A DNA stretch of 16,188 nucleotides from a candidate division TA06 bacterium SM23_40. GTDB lineage: Bacteria > LJUI01 > SM1-40. The translations under genes were made by a program, and so were the position numbers. The notes beneath the pieces are model-generated. The model worked only from the letters and a program-made list of their open reading frames with translations, was not told the DNA's origin and made no database searches. The stretch covers positions 1 through 16,188 of the forward strand of contig LJUI01000050.1 in assembly GCA_001303705.1 (NCBI GenBank). The letters are read 5' to 3'. Position 1 is the first letter of the stretch; every line of letters begins with the position of its first letter. Positions 6,953 to 14,709 of the stretch are shown here, piece after piece.

Positions 6953-8956
6953 TTACTCGGCGAGGGCGTTGATCTCGGCGAAGAGCTGTTCATCAGTAAA
7001 CCCGAGGAGTTCGATACTCTTTGAAGGACAGGCAACAACGCAGAGCCCGCACCCCTGACAGAGTCCCTCGTTGACATGGGAGACGAGCTTGATCAGGTTC
7101 CCGTCTCTGTCTTTGATCTCCTTCTCCTCGACGGCGGAGTACGGGCAGATCCGCTTGCAGAAGAAGCAGGCGACGCAGGTATCCTCATTGACAACCGCGA
7201 TCGTCGGTTCCCGCTCCAGCTCGTCGACGGCGAACATCTCCAGCACCTTGGCGGCAGCCCCCGATGCCTGGGCCACTGCCTCGGGAATGTCTTTCGGCGC
7301 CTGGCACGCCCCGGCGAGGAAGACCCCCGCCGTATTCGTCTCCACCGGCGCCAGCTTGGGGTGCTTCTCGGAGAAGAAACCGTACTTGTCGTAGGCGATT
7401 CCGATCTTCTGAGCGACATCCTGCGAGTCCGGCTGGGCAAGCGTGGCATTGGCAGTCACCACCATGTCTGCGGCGATCTCCACCTGCGTGCCGCTCAGCG
7501 TGTCCGCACCCCTGACGATGACCTTGCCGTCCTTCCGATAGAGGCGGGAGACGCGCCCCCGCAGATAGACGACGCCATCCTCCTCGATCGCCCGGCGCAC
7601 GAATTCCTCGTAGTTCTTTCCCCCGGAACGGATATCCATGTAGAAGATGTATGCGTCGCCGTCGTGCACTTTATGCTTGTACAGCATCGCGTGCTTGACT
7701 GTATACATGCAGCAGATCTTCGAACAGTAGGTGATGCCCTTCTCTGGGCACCGGGAGCCGACGCACTGGATGAAGGCAACGGTCTTCGGCTCTGCGCCGT
7801 CGGAGGGGCGCCTCATGTGACCCTCGGTCGGCCCCGACGCGCTCGCCAGCCGCTCGAACTGGAGCGCGTCGATCACGTCAGGGATGTTGCCATACCCGTA
7901 CTCGCCGTACCCTGCGATGGTGCTCCCGGGAGGCTTCTCCCCCACCGAGTAGAGGCTGTATCCTGTGGCCACGACGATCGCCCCGACATCGTAGGTGACG
8001 ATCTCATCCTCCTGGTCGAACCGGATCGCTCCCGGGCCGCAGAACTTCTCGCAGACCTTGCATTTCCCCTTGATGTAGTAGATGCAGTTTTCCTTATCGA
8101 TAACCGGCACGTTCGGCACGGCCTGAGGAAACGGTGTATAGATGGCGGGCCTCATACTGAGTCCGACGTTGAACTCGCTCGGTATCTTCTTGACCGGACA
8201 CTTCTCCATGCACACTCCACACCCGGTGCAGACGTCCATATCGACCGAGCGCGCTTTCTTCCGGATCTTCACCTGGAAGTTCCCGACGTACCCGTCGACC
8301 TCCTCGAGCTCAGAGTAGGTGAGGAGCGTGATGCGAGGGTGGCTCGCCACTTCGACCATCTTCGGAGTCAGGATGCACTGAGAACAGTCGAGGGTGGGGA
8401 AGGTCTCGGAGAGCTGGGACATGTGTCCCCCGATCGACGGGTCCCTCTCCAGCAAGATGACATCCCGCTCACCATTGGCGATGTCGAGAGCGGCCTGGAT
8501 GCCGGCGACCCCGCCGCCGATGACGAGGGCCCGCTTTGTAACCGGCACTCGTATCGGCGTCAGCGGCTGGTTCAGCTTGACCTTCTCCACCATCACCCGG
8601 ACGAGGTCGATCGCCTTCGCTGTCCCATCCTCGATATCCTGATGGACCCACGAGCAGTGCTCCCTCACGTTCGACATCTCCGCGAGGTAGGGATTGAGCC
8701 CCGCCTCGGCGACGGCGCGGCGAAAGGTGCGTTCATGCATATGGGGGCTGCACGCTGCCACGACAACGCCGTCGAGCTTCTTGTCGCGAATGGCGTCCTT
8801 GATCTTGAGCTGCCCGGGATCGGAACACATATACAGGTAATTCTCGGAATGGACGACACCGGGGATCTTGGCAGCCTCCCCGGCGACCCGCTCGCAGTCG
8901 ACCGTGGCACCGATATTCTTGCCGCAATGACAGACAAAGACGCCGATTCTCGCCAT
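6953..8956 (-). CDS. hdrA: HdrA, flavin electron-bifurcating heterodisulfide reductase subunit A
   Basis: The central bifurcating subunit: its FAD receives electron pairs from FlxD/MvhD and splits them between ferredoxin and HdrBC. It has 667 residues, a normal length. The N-terminal cysteine domain has VFVCHCGKNIG and AACSPHMHE. The FAD fold begins at VIGGGVAGIQAA (145-156), with IGGHMSQLSETFPTLDCSQC (Cys191, Cys194). An inserted ferredoxin domain has C243-x2-C-x2-C-x3-C253P. The thioredoxin-reductase-like part has TYCSKICCMY and ends at GVFLAGACQAPKDI. The C-terminal two-cluster domain has C594-x2-C-x2-C-x3-C604P and C633-x2-C-x2-C-x3-C643P. The ATG at 8956 begins MARIGVFVCHCG, matching the family N-terminus; a longer reading frame upstream overlaps hdrB and is not used. 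Confidence 0.97.
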   Translation of the reverse strand: MARIGVFVCHCGKNIGATVDCERVAGEAAKIPGVVHSENYLYMCSDPGQLKIKDAIRDKKLDGVVVAACSPHMHERTFRRAVAEAGLNPYLAEMSNVREHCSWVHQDIEDGTAKAIDLVRVMVEKVKLNQPLTPIRVPVTKRALVIGGGVAGIQAALDIANGERDVILLERDPSIGGHMSQLSETFPTLDCSQCILTPKMVEVASHPRITLLTYSELEEVDGYVGNFQVKIRKKARSVDMDVCTGCGVCMEKCPVKKIPSEFNVGLSMRPAIYTPFPQAVPNVPVIDKENCIYYIKGKCKVCEKFCGPGAIRFDQEDEIVTYDVGAIVVATGYSLYSVGEKPPGSTIAGYGEYGYGNIPDVIDALQFERLASASGPTEGHMRRPSDGAEPKTVAFIQCVGSRCPEKGITYCSKICCMYTVKHAMLYKHKVHDGDAYIFYMDIRSGGKNYEEFVRRAIEEDGVVYLRGRVSRLYRKDGKVIVRGADTLSGTQVEIAADMVVTANATLAQPDSQDVAQKIGIAYDKYGFFSEKHPKLAPVETNTAGVFLAGACQAPKDIPEAVAQASGAAAKVLEMFAVDELEREPTIAVVNEDTCVACFFCKRICPYSAVEEKEIKDRDGNLIKLVSHVNEGLCQGCGLCVVACPSKSIELLGFTDEQLFAEINALAE

Positions 8957-8996
8957 TTCCCGACTCCCTGATCCGCCTACCCGTACGTCTATGAGT

Positions 8997-9872
8997 CTAA
9001 ATGAGGCCCTTCGCCGAGAGGAGCGGCCTGGGATCGACGATGACCTTATCCAGGCCGATCGCCTCCGGGCTCGCCCCGAGCGACAATCCCAGAAGCTGCG
9101 TGAAGTAGAGCACCGGTATCCCGTAGTCCTCGCCGTACTGCTTCTCGACCTCTGCCTGGCGCAGGTCGAGGTTCGGCTGGCAGACCGGACAGGCAGCGAT
9201 GATGCACTCTGCACCGGCGTCCTTCGCAGCCGACAGGATGTCGTTCACCAGCCGTCTCACGATAGAGATTTTGGAGAGGGTGAAGCTTCCCCCGCAGCAC
9301 TCTGTCCTGTGTGTCCAGTCGACAGGCTCACCGCCGATCGCATCGACGAGCCGATCCATCGACCTCGGCTCCTCGGGATCGTCGAAGGCAACCATCTTCG
9401 GCGGACGGACGAGGAGGCATCCGTAGTATGAGGCGACCTTCAGACCTCCGAGCTTCTTGGTCGCTTTCTCCGACAGTGCCTCCGTCCCGATCTCGTTCAC
9501 GACGATATCGAGGAGATGCCGGACACCTACGTCTCCCCCGTACTCCTCGCCGAGGATCCTCGCCACGGCTGCCCGCCGGTCCTCACGGTGCTGCACTTCG
9601 TAGTTCGTCGCACGAAGCCGGTTGTAGCAGGCAGCGCAGACGGTCGCCACCTCGAGCCCACCGCCCATCTCCCTTGCGTTGAGCAGAACCTTAGCCGGCA
9701 GGGCGAGCGCGAGATTGTCGTCTGTCGTATGGCCCATCGTCGCCCCGCAACAGATCCAGTTCGGTATCTCATCAAACTGGAGCCCGAGCGGCTCCAGTAC
9801 CGCCTGCGTCGACATCTCGAATTCGATCGCCGATCCCGGCGCCGTGCAGCCGGGGAAGTAGGCGAATCTCAT
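8997..9872 (-). CDS. hdrB: HdrB, heterodisulfide reductase subunit B with two CCG domains
   Basis: Catalytic subunit that reduces a disulfide substrate at two noncubane [4Fe-4S] clusters. It has 291 residues. The two CCG motifs are intact: C9-x31-CC(41,42)-x36-C79-x2-C82 and C152-x39-CC(192,193)-x34-C228-x2-C231. Both complete motifs argue for a genuine disulfide-reductase site and not a degenerate one. The natural disulfide in bacteria of this type is not known. The ATG at 9872 has GGAGAAGGAG upstream. It follows hdrC by 82 bases and precedes hdrA by 40. Confidence 0.97.
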   Translation of the reverse strand: MRFAYFPGCTAPGSAIEFEMSTQAVLEPLGLQFDEIPNWICCGATMGHTTDDNLALALPAKVLLNAREMGGGLEVATVCAACYNRLRATNYEVQHREDRRAAVARILGEEYGGDVGVRHLLDIVVNEIGTEALSEKATKKLGGLKVASYYGCLLVRPPKMVAFDDPEEPRSMDRLVDAIGGEPVDWTHRTECCGGSFTLSKISIVRRLVNDILSAAKDAGAECIIAACPVCQPNLDLRQAEVEKQYGEDYGIPVLYFTQLLGLSLGASPEAIGLDKVIVDPRPLLSAKGLI

Positions 9873-9954
9873 CGTCTCCTTCTCCTTCCATCTCGCCGCC
9901 GCTTGTGATCCAAGAGGGGTGTATCAGGTGCCGGCGGACGACGGCGCCAGCCGT

Positions 9955-10545
9955 TCACGCTCTGCCGGCTCTATTCGCCGACGACGCGGCACTCTCCTCC
10001 TTCACTCGCCGGAAGATCTCCCGCACTTCACGCACGTTCCCGCTGCGGTGCGGCAGGAGCTTCAGCTTCCCCTTGAAGAAGAGCTTCGGGCCGAGCATCA
10101 CGTCCTTGAAGAACTGGCGCGTGCGCAGATTGTACTTCCCGATGAGGCCGATCTCGTACTGCCGGCCGAAGGTCCTGATGTTCCCGAGGAAGATGTCATT
10201 GAGGGCTGTCACGTATCGATCCTGCACAGGGTAGTGCTCGCGCTGGGCGATGATCCGGAGGGCATCCATCACACCCGTGATATCGACCTCCTGAGGGCAC
10301 CGCGTGGTGCAGGTGACACACGAGGCGCACGTCCAGATGGTATTGCTCGTGAGGGCGAGGTCCTTCAACCCCAGCTGCACGAATCGGATTATCCGCTGCG
10401 GCCCGAAGTCCATCTCCGGGGCTGCCGGGCATCCAGCCGTGCAGTTTCCGCACTGATAGCACTTCGATACGCTCTGGCCGATGATCGCCTCCACCTGTTG
10501 GGTGAAGTCTGACACGACCATCGGGCCCGGAACCTTCAACTGCAT
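9955..10545 (-). CDS. hdrC: HdrC, 2[4Fe-4S] heterodisulfide reductase subunit C
   Basis: Relays electrons from HdrA to HdrB. It has 196 residues, with C29-x2-C32-x2-C35-x3-C39P and C73-x2-C76-x2-C79-x3-C83P and the usual intervening segment FGPQRIIRFVQLGL. The start at 10545 is chosen because GGAGAAAG lies upstream and the family alignment begins there. An apparent 39-residue N-terminal extension is arginine/proline-rich, contains the intergenic hairpin and is not supported. It lies 113 bases after rnfB. Confidence 0.95.
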   Translation of the reverse strand: MQLKVPGPMVVSDFTQQVEAIIGQSVSKCYQCGNCTAGCPAAPEMDFGPQRIIRFVQLGLKDLALTSNTIWTCASCVTCTTRCPQEVDITGVMDALRIIAQREHYPVQDRYVTALNDIFLGNIRTFGRQYEIGLIGKYNLRTRQFFKDVMLGPKLFFKGKLKLLPHRSGNVREVREIFRRVKEESAASSANRAGRA

Positions 10546-10581
10546 CGCTCTTTCTCCGGCAAATGGATCTTCACGATTGCG

Positions 10582-10598
10582 GTCCCCGACGCGGGGAC
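10582..10598 (-). other. Intercistronic hairpin between rnfB and hdrC
   Basis: GTCCCCG and CGGGGAC form a 7-bp stem with a 3-base loop in the 113-base gap. There is no U-tract, so it is unlikely to stop transcription. It may protect or delimit a processed hdrC-fdx message; that is inference. Confidence 0.45.
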
Positions 10599-10658
10599 TC
10601 CACGGGAGCCGTCGACAGCGCCTCTGCGGCGGCGCCACCGGACAGCCCCTCAGTTCGA

Positions 10659-11498
10659 TCAATCCGTATCCTCAGCCTCCGGAGGCCGTGCCCCGTTCCT
10701 AAAAACGAACGCCTTTGTCGGGCAGACCTCGTTCGCCTCCGGCCACTCCTGTATGGTGTCGTAATCGATCTTCGGGAGATTGCCCTCCATCACAATGCCG
10801 CCCCCCGGGGGCGCCTTCTTGCCGGCACACAGGGTGCAGGCGATACACCCAACGGTGCAGGCTGCCTTCACTTCCTTCGCCTTGCCCTGGGAGATACATC
10901 CAAGGTAGAAGCGCTGGGTACGGGGAATGAGCTCGATAATCCCGCGCGGACAGGCCGCTACGCAGAGGCCGCAGCCCGTGCACGCCTCCTCTGATACAAT
11001 AGCAAGCCCGTTGTCGCCCATAGTGATGGCCCCGCACGGACAGGCGCGCTCGCACGATGCCAGTCCCAGACAGCCATACACACACGCCTTCGACCCCGCA
11101 CTCACGAACTGGGCTGCCTTACAATCCTGGATCCCCCGATAAATGAACCGCTCCTTGGCCTCGGCCCTCCCACCCTGACAGCGTACGACCGCGAGGGGGG
11201 GCTCCACGCCCGCGCCGCACTCAACGCCCATGATCGCGGCCACCTGCTCGGCGACCTCAGAACCGCCGGGCACACATCCGCTGACCGGAGCCCTGCCTGC
11301 GACAACGGCCTCAGCGAATCCGCTGCACCCTGCCTCCCCGCAGCTCCCGCAGTTCGTGCCGGGCAGAACCTCGATGATATGCTCAATCTTCGGGTCGACA
11401 TGGACGGCGAACTTGCGAGATGCATAGGCGAGGCCGGCGCCAAACAGCGTCCCGATCCCCGCCATTGTCCCCACAGAATAGATGAGCCTCGGATCCAT
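10659..11498 (-). CDS. rnfB: RnfB-like membrane-anchored iron-sulfur protein (no other rnf genes in view)
   Basis: Homologue of RnfB, the ferredoxin-docking subunit of the Rnf complex. It has 279 residues. A hydrophobic N-terminal helix (about 5-27) is followed by the diagnostic four-cysteine motif C50-x2-C53-x4-C58-x16-C75. Two ferredoxin-type sets come next (C139, C143, C149, C153 and C173-x2-C-x2-C-x3-C183P), then more cysteines (201, 214, 218, 221, 224). The ATG at 11498 has GAGGAG upstream. It opens the operon, 123 bases after the predicted transcription start. No rnfA, C, D, E or G is in the window, so it cannot be assumed to belong to a normal Rnf pump; it may tie HdrABC-Flx to ferredoxin at the membrane. 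The RnfB family call is strong, the role is inferred. Confidence 0.92.
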   Translation of the reverse strand: MDPRLIYSVGTMAGIGTLFGAGLAYASRKFAVHVDPKIEHIIEVLPGTNCGSCGEAGCSGFAEAVVAGRAPVSGCVPGGSEVAEQVAAIMGVECGAGVEPPLAVVRCQGGRAEAKERFIYRGIQDCKAAQFVSAGSKACVYGCLGLASCERACPCGAITMGDNGLAIVSEEACTGCGLCVAACPRGIIELIPRTQRFYLGCISQGKAKEVKAACTVGCIACTLCAGKKAPPGGGIVMEGNLPKIDYDTIQEWPEANEVCPTKAFVFRNGARPPEAEDTD

Positions 11499-11540
11499 CT
11501 CCGCTCCTCTTCCCCATGCTCAGAACCTACCGCCGCCACG

Positions 11541-11599
11541 AAAAAGACCAGCCGGTATGTCAAACCCTGATTCGAGAAAAATGACCACCTGGGCTGGTC
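11541..11599 (-). promoter_or_regulatory. Leader with two mutually exclusive terminator-like hairpins before rnfB
   Basis: In the minus-strand leader the segment GACCAGCC (11599-11592) can pair in two ways. A short hairpin forms with TGGTC (11587-11583) and is followed by ATTTTT. A long one forms over 8 bp with GGCTGGTC (11553-11546) and is followed at once by TTTTT (11545-11541). Both would end transcription before rnfB, and they cannot coexist. This suggests attenuation, but no recognised riboswitch or leader peptide was found. Confidence 0.55.
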
Positions 11600-11627
11600 T
11601 CGTAATCGACCACACCACTGCGGCCAC

Positions 11628-11657
11628 ACTATATTCGGACTGCCCCTTCGTTGTCAA
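11628..11657 (-). promoter_or_regulatory. Sigma70 promoter of the rnfB-hdr-flx operon
   Basis: On the minus strand TTGACA (11652-11657) and TATAGT (11628-11633) are separated by 18 bases. The predicted start is near 11621, giving a leader of about 123 bases that holds the two alternative hairpins. Confidence 0.82.
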
Positions 11658-11673
11658 GAATTTTCCCCCAACT

Positions 11674-11691
11674 TTGTGCATTTTTTCACAT
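11674..11691 (-). promoter_or_regulatory. CRP/FNR-like or Rex-like operator palindrome
   Basis: TTGTGCATTTTTTCACAT has the symmetric TGTG-N8-CACA core. It fits the CRP-type pattern TGTGA-N6-TCACA with one mismatch and the Rex pattern TTGTGAA-N4-TTCACAA with two. Its centre (11682.5) falls at about -61.5 from the predicted start at 11621, the classic position for a CRP-type activator. Rex would more often overlap the promoter, but it senses NADH/NAD+ and so fits the pathway. Confidence 0.55.
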
Positions 11692-11697
11692 ACTCCC

Positions 11698-12057
11698 CCG
11701 GGGACGTTGGTAGGTTCAGAAGGTTACGCCGGGACGTACCCAAGTTTTGATGGTTATTCGACCTGCCGGGGACGTTGGTAGGTTCGGAAGGTTAGGCGAG
11801 GCGACGCAGGGACGCACCCAGGTTATGGAAGTTATTGGCGATTGGAGACCCAAGAACGAAGCCGACCGATCAGCTCGGCCGGCTCAGGGATGTCGGTGGG
11901 CCCCACAACTACAACTGGGGATGTACCTAGGTCTTGAGGGCTATTTGACATGCCGGGGACGTTGGTAGGTTCGGAAGGTTATACGAGGACTGCCCGGGTT
12001 TTGAAGGTTATTCAACTACAACAGAAGCTCTGGGACGTCTTTAGGTAATGAAGATTA
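11698..12057. repeat. Array of degenerate repeats, core GGGACGTTGGTAGGTT
   Basis: Three near-identical 27-base units start at 11700, 11768 and 11955 (plus orientation). They are interleaved with diverged relatives at 11731, 11809, 11917, about 11988 and 12032, spaced 31-44 bases apart, apart from a gap of about 110 bases after 11809. At a higher level, 11731-11794 and 11918-11981 form a 64-base direct repeat with 56 identical positions. No gene is present in 11692-12220. The unit resembles REP-type elements scattered by RAYT-like enzymes, but no such enzyme is in view and the class is a guess. Confidence 0.8.
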
Positions 12058-12069
12058 CTGGCCCCAACT

Positions 12070-12103
12070 ATGCCGTCCCTACGTTTATGCCGCCCCTACG
12101 TTG
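12070..12103. repeat. 17-bp tandem duplication
   Basis: Two adjacent 17-base units of the form ATGCCGYCCCTACGTTK (12070-12086 and 12087-12103) differ at two positions. They lie between the degenerate array and the inverted repeat copy at 12183. Confidence 0.85.
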
Positions 12104-12182
12104 TGGAGTTCGTTAACGCCATACAGGAACGTACCCGGCTCAGCAGTCATCGACTCCCGTGCTGACCTTTCGAGAGAGGCGC

Positions 12183-12212
12183 CACAACCTACAGAACCTA
12201 CCAACGTCCCCG
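12183..12212 (-). repeat. Inverted copy of the array repeat at the 3' end of the secreted-protein gene
   Basis: A copy of the same repeat in the opposite orientation to the array units lies 8 bases past the stop codon of the CARDB-type gene. Its 22-base core (12191-12212) is identical to the copy at 14686-14707 on the other side of that gene. Confidence 0.85.
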
Positions 12213-12220
12213 ACCCACGT

Positions 12221-14209
12221 TTACTGAAGGCCTCGAGACTTGATCTCGAAGGGGAACGAATCCTCATGCTCTGCGTCCGGGTACGAGCCGACGCGCACAT
12301 AGAGCCTGTAGTCACCCGCAACCGGCGCGTTCGACGGCACAGGTAGCCCATAGATCCGGTCTAATTCCTGGCCGCCAAGCAGGAAGAGGCTATATGGTCC
12401 AAGGCTGTATACTAGGTTCGGACCGAGATAGGCATCGATCCACCACTGCGTGCTCACGTTCCCGGGCGTCGTATTGCGGAAGTTGACGGCGAAGTCGAGT
12501 GAGGCATTCGGCGGTGTGATCCCAGGGGCGCCGCGCACGGTCGTACGCTGAAATTCGTCGACCGTCGCCACGACATCAGGAAGGAACCACGGCTCGATAT
12601 CACACCGGACTCCGACATCCTCCGTGAACCGGTCCCGGCCCGGTCGCCATCCAAACGTATTCGAGTATTCCCACATCTGGTAGGAGAACGGAGGCGTCAG
12701 GTCGAATCCCACATAGGGGTTCTGATCGTCGAGCCCCATACACGCGATGTAGAACCCGGAGCCATCGGTGATCTCCACTTCGGGCTCAACCTCCACTCCA
12801 TACCATCCCTGTCCCCCATTGTAGTCGAGCGTGTCCAGAGCCAGCGTGTCCCCTGGCGTCGAACCGGGCCCGTTGTCATCGAACACGTAGAAGACGAGGC
12901 AGTTGTAGCAAGGCGTTCCTGAATTGATGTAGACCTCATATCGCGAGATTCGGACCGAATCCCGGGATGGGACGAAGTAATTCGCCCATCCAGGAGCGTA
13001 GATGGGTCACCAGGGGACTCCCGACTCGAGAATCGCGTCGCAGTAGTCGAACGTAGCCGGGAGGATTGCCACATGGCATTCCACATCGACCACATCATTA
13101 GCCGGGTTCTCGTCACCAATCAGGAGATTCTCGACTCTGACTGTATACAGCCCCTCCATAGCTGGTATCCAGGGCTCGAACACCAACGTGATCGCCTCTC
13201 CGATGCCCAGAACGGGGACTATCCAGGTCCGCTGGAACACAACGGAGCCGTACTCATCCCTGATCGTCATCCTGACGTGGAAGCTGGCTTCATCCCTGCT
13301 TCCACCGTTGTAGACTCGCGTCCAGACCACGAGCGGCTCACCAAACTCGGTGAAGAATCCGCCCGAGTTACCGCTCATCACGGCCTCAATACCGATATCG
13401 TGAAACGCTGGCTCATATGTGGCGGTGTCATAGATGGCGATCGCCAGCCCGGCATGGATGTCGTTCTGAGGCGGATTCAACCCGAACAGATAGGAGTACC
13501 CCCAGTGCCCAGCTATGTCCTCCCAGCCTACCGACCGGGTATTGGAGCTGGACCCTGATCCAGTCTGCTCGAAATACTGATAGCGGATCGCGCTATCGGG
13601 CTGGCTCAGGATGATCTGGAACGTGTTGTTACCTGTCGGAGTCGGATATGCCCAGAACGGCACGTCCAGATAATCGATCACCAGAGTGTCGGCAGCCGAA
13701 TTCGTGGCGTACCGGCATATTGCATTCGGCGCGGCCGGGTTGCCGAACTCGAGGTCGTCCGTGAACACGCCGAGGACGTCATTCGGCCTGTTCGACTTCG
13801 GATACTGCACAAACGGGGCAGCCTCGAGCATGTCGTCGCTGAACGAGATGTACCCGTTCGAGCCAACGTAGAACTGATCGACATCATACCAGTAATACGG
13901 GAAGTCGAACCCGATCGGGAACGGACCGACAACATTGTCGTCACCCAGTCCTGCAACCGTGTCGACGACCCAGCCCGCGGTCTCCAGATCGATCCACTCA
14001 TAAGTGATCACCGGATCTGGCGGATCACTGTCTACGTAGATATACCCCCAGTCATCCGGCCCACCTGACGATCGAGGCAACGTGATCTCCGGAGCGCGTT
14101 CGTGGCTGCGCGTAGCGATGGTCCTCTGCCCCTCGGCCCGCAGACGGAAAGCCAGGACCGCCAGGGCCACCATCGCTACCAGTACAACGAAAACCCACCC
14201 TCTCTTCAT
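12221..14209 (-). pseudogene. Secreted CARDB-type protein interrupted by one in-frame TGA
   Basis: Predicted secreted protein of unknown function. One reading frame runs from the ATG at 14209 (AGGAGG eight bases upstream) to TAA at 12221, 662 sense codons broken only by TGA at 13009-13007, giving a 400-residue product if not read through. After a hydrophobic N-terminal segment (MKRGWVFVVLVAMVALAVLA) comes a beta-rich domain with GFDFPYYWYDVDQFYVGSNGYISFS and VFTDDLEFGN, then a CARDB-like domain (HDIGIEAV ... ENPANDVVDVECHV). After the stop the frame continues with typical secreted beta-sandwich sequence (YFVPSRDSVRISRYEVYI, YVFDDNG, GDYRLYVRVGSYP). No good start site exists for the second part. 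The TGA may be a nonsense mutation, a sequencing error or a recoded codon; it is listed as a pseudogene for caution. No C-terminal secretion tail is recognisable. Confidence 0.7.
12966..12990 (-). other. Stem-loop 16 bases downstream of the in-frame TGA
   Basis: On minus-strand RNA, GATGGG-CGAA pairs with TTCG-(U)-CCCATC, a 10-bp stem with one bulged U and loop UUAC, and a few extra pairs below it. It begins 16 bases after the TGA. Stem length and distance are in the range of bacterial SECIS elements, but the loop lacks the guanosine usual at its first two positions. Confidence 0.4.
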
Positions 14210-14547
14210 GTTCTCCACCTCCTCAGTGGTTCACGCCTCCCATCGACTGACTCCACCGCCCGATCCTGGCCCCAGACGCTGGTCAATACACACCTGACAG
14301 TCCGCCGGCTCAGGGCTGAGCGAGCGTTCGCCTGCCGGCTGACCGGGATGGCTCAGGAGCCCTAGGCGCGACAGATCGCAACGAAGCGAATCACTGGACG
14401 ACGTCATTCGAAGGAGATGGTCGAGATCGGTATCATAGGAATCGGTCGATGGAGCGAGTTCGGTCCAGAGATCTGTCGCGTGCCCGGGATCAGCCGAAGG
14501 AGACAGTGAAGAAGCTCATCACTACGGTGGATGTACCTGCAGGAGGC
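14210..14547 (-). other. Long untranslated leader of the secreted-protein gene, no gene seen
   Basis: About 338 bases separate the predicted transcription start from the ATG at 14209. There is no convincing gene on either strand. The only orderly features are GC-rich complementary stretches such as AGCCGGCAGG and CTGAGCCGGCGG around 14300-14340. No known riboswitch family was recognised. Confidence 0.5.
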
Positions 14548-14553
14548 CATTGT

Positions 14554-14583
14554 AGGATACAATAGATCCAGCCCGATTGTCAA
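14554..14583 (-). promoter_or_regulatory. Sigma70 promoter upstream of the secreted-protein gene
   Basis: On the minus strand TTGACA (14578-14583) and TATCCT (14554-14559) are separated by 18 bases, with a predicted start near 14547. The nearest minus-strand gene is the CARDB-type gene at 14209. Confidence 0.65.
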
Positions 14584-14677
14584 GAGAAAACGGCACGCCT
14601 CTGGATGAGAAGTATCCGAGACGAGGCACGCCGGGCGTCCCATCCGACTGCCATTGCGATGCGTACCCCGTCCCCGG

Positions 14678-14709
14678 CGTAACCCACAGAACCTACCAAC
14701 GTCCCCGGG
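14678..14709 (-). repeat. Second inverted copy of the array repeat
   Basis: This copy has the same orientation as the one at 12183-12212 and shares a perfect 22-base core with it (14686-14707). The two therefore frame the CARDB-type gene and its promoter as direct repeats about 2.5 kb apart. Confidence 0.85.

Noticed and set aside
7076-8971. Long plus-strand open frame of 631 codons opposite hdrA
   Set aside because: It is antisense to an unmistakable hdrA, has the arginine/aspartate-rich composition of a GC-rich shadow frame, and shows no family motif.
8957-9214. N-terminal extension of hdrA by 86 codons
   Set aside because: It overlaps hdrB, is serine/arginine-rich, and the normal HdrA N-terminus with an upstream AGGGAG starts at 8956.
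11698-12057. CRISPR array
   Set aside because: The units are degenerate, the spacings are short and irregular, and no cas gene is present.
13007-13009. Selenocysteine codon as the primary call for the TGA
   Set aside because: The downstream stem-loop lacks the expected loop guanosine, no sel gene is in view, and no selenoprotein of this secreted type is known to me; kept only as an alternative.
14404-14550. Possible leaderless 48-residue protein starting at the predicted transcription start
   Set aside because: It has no ribosome-binding site, no family resemblance and ordinary shadow-like composition; the start coincidence depends on an unmapped promoter.
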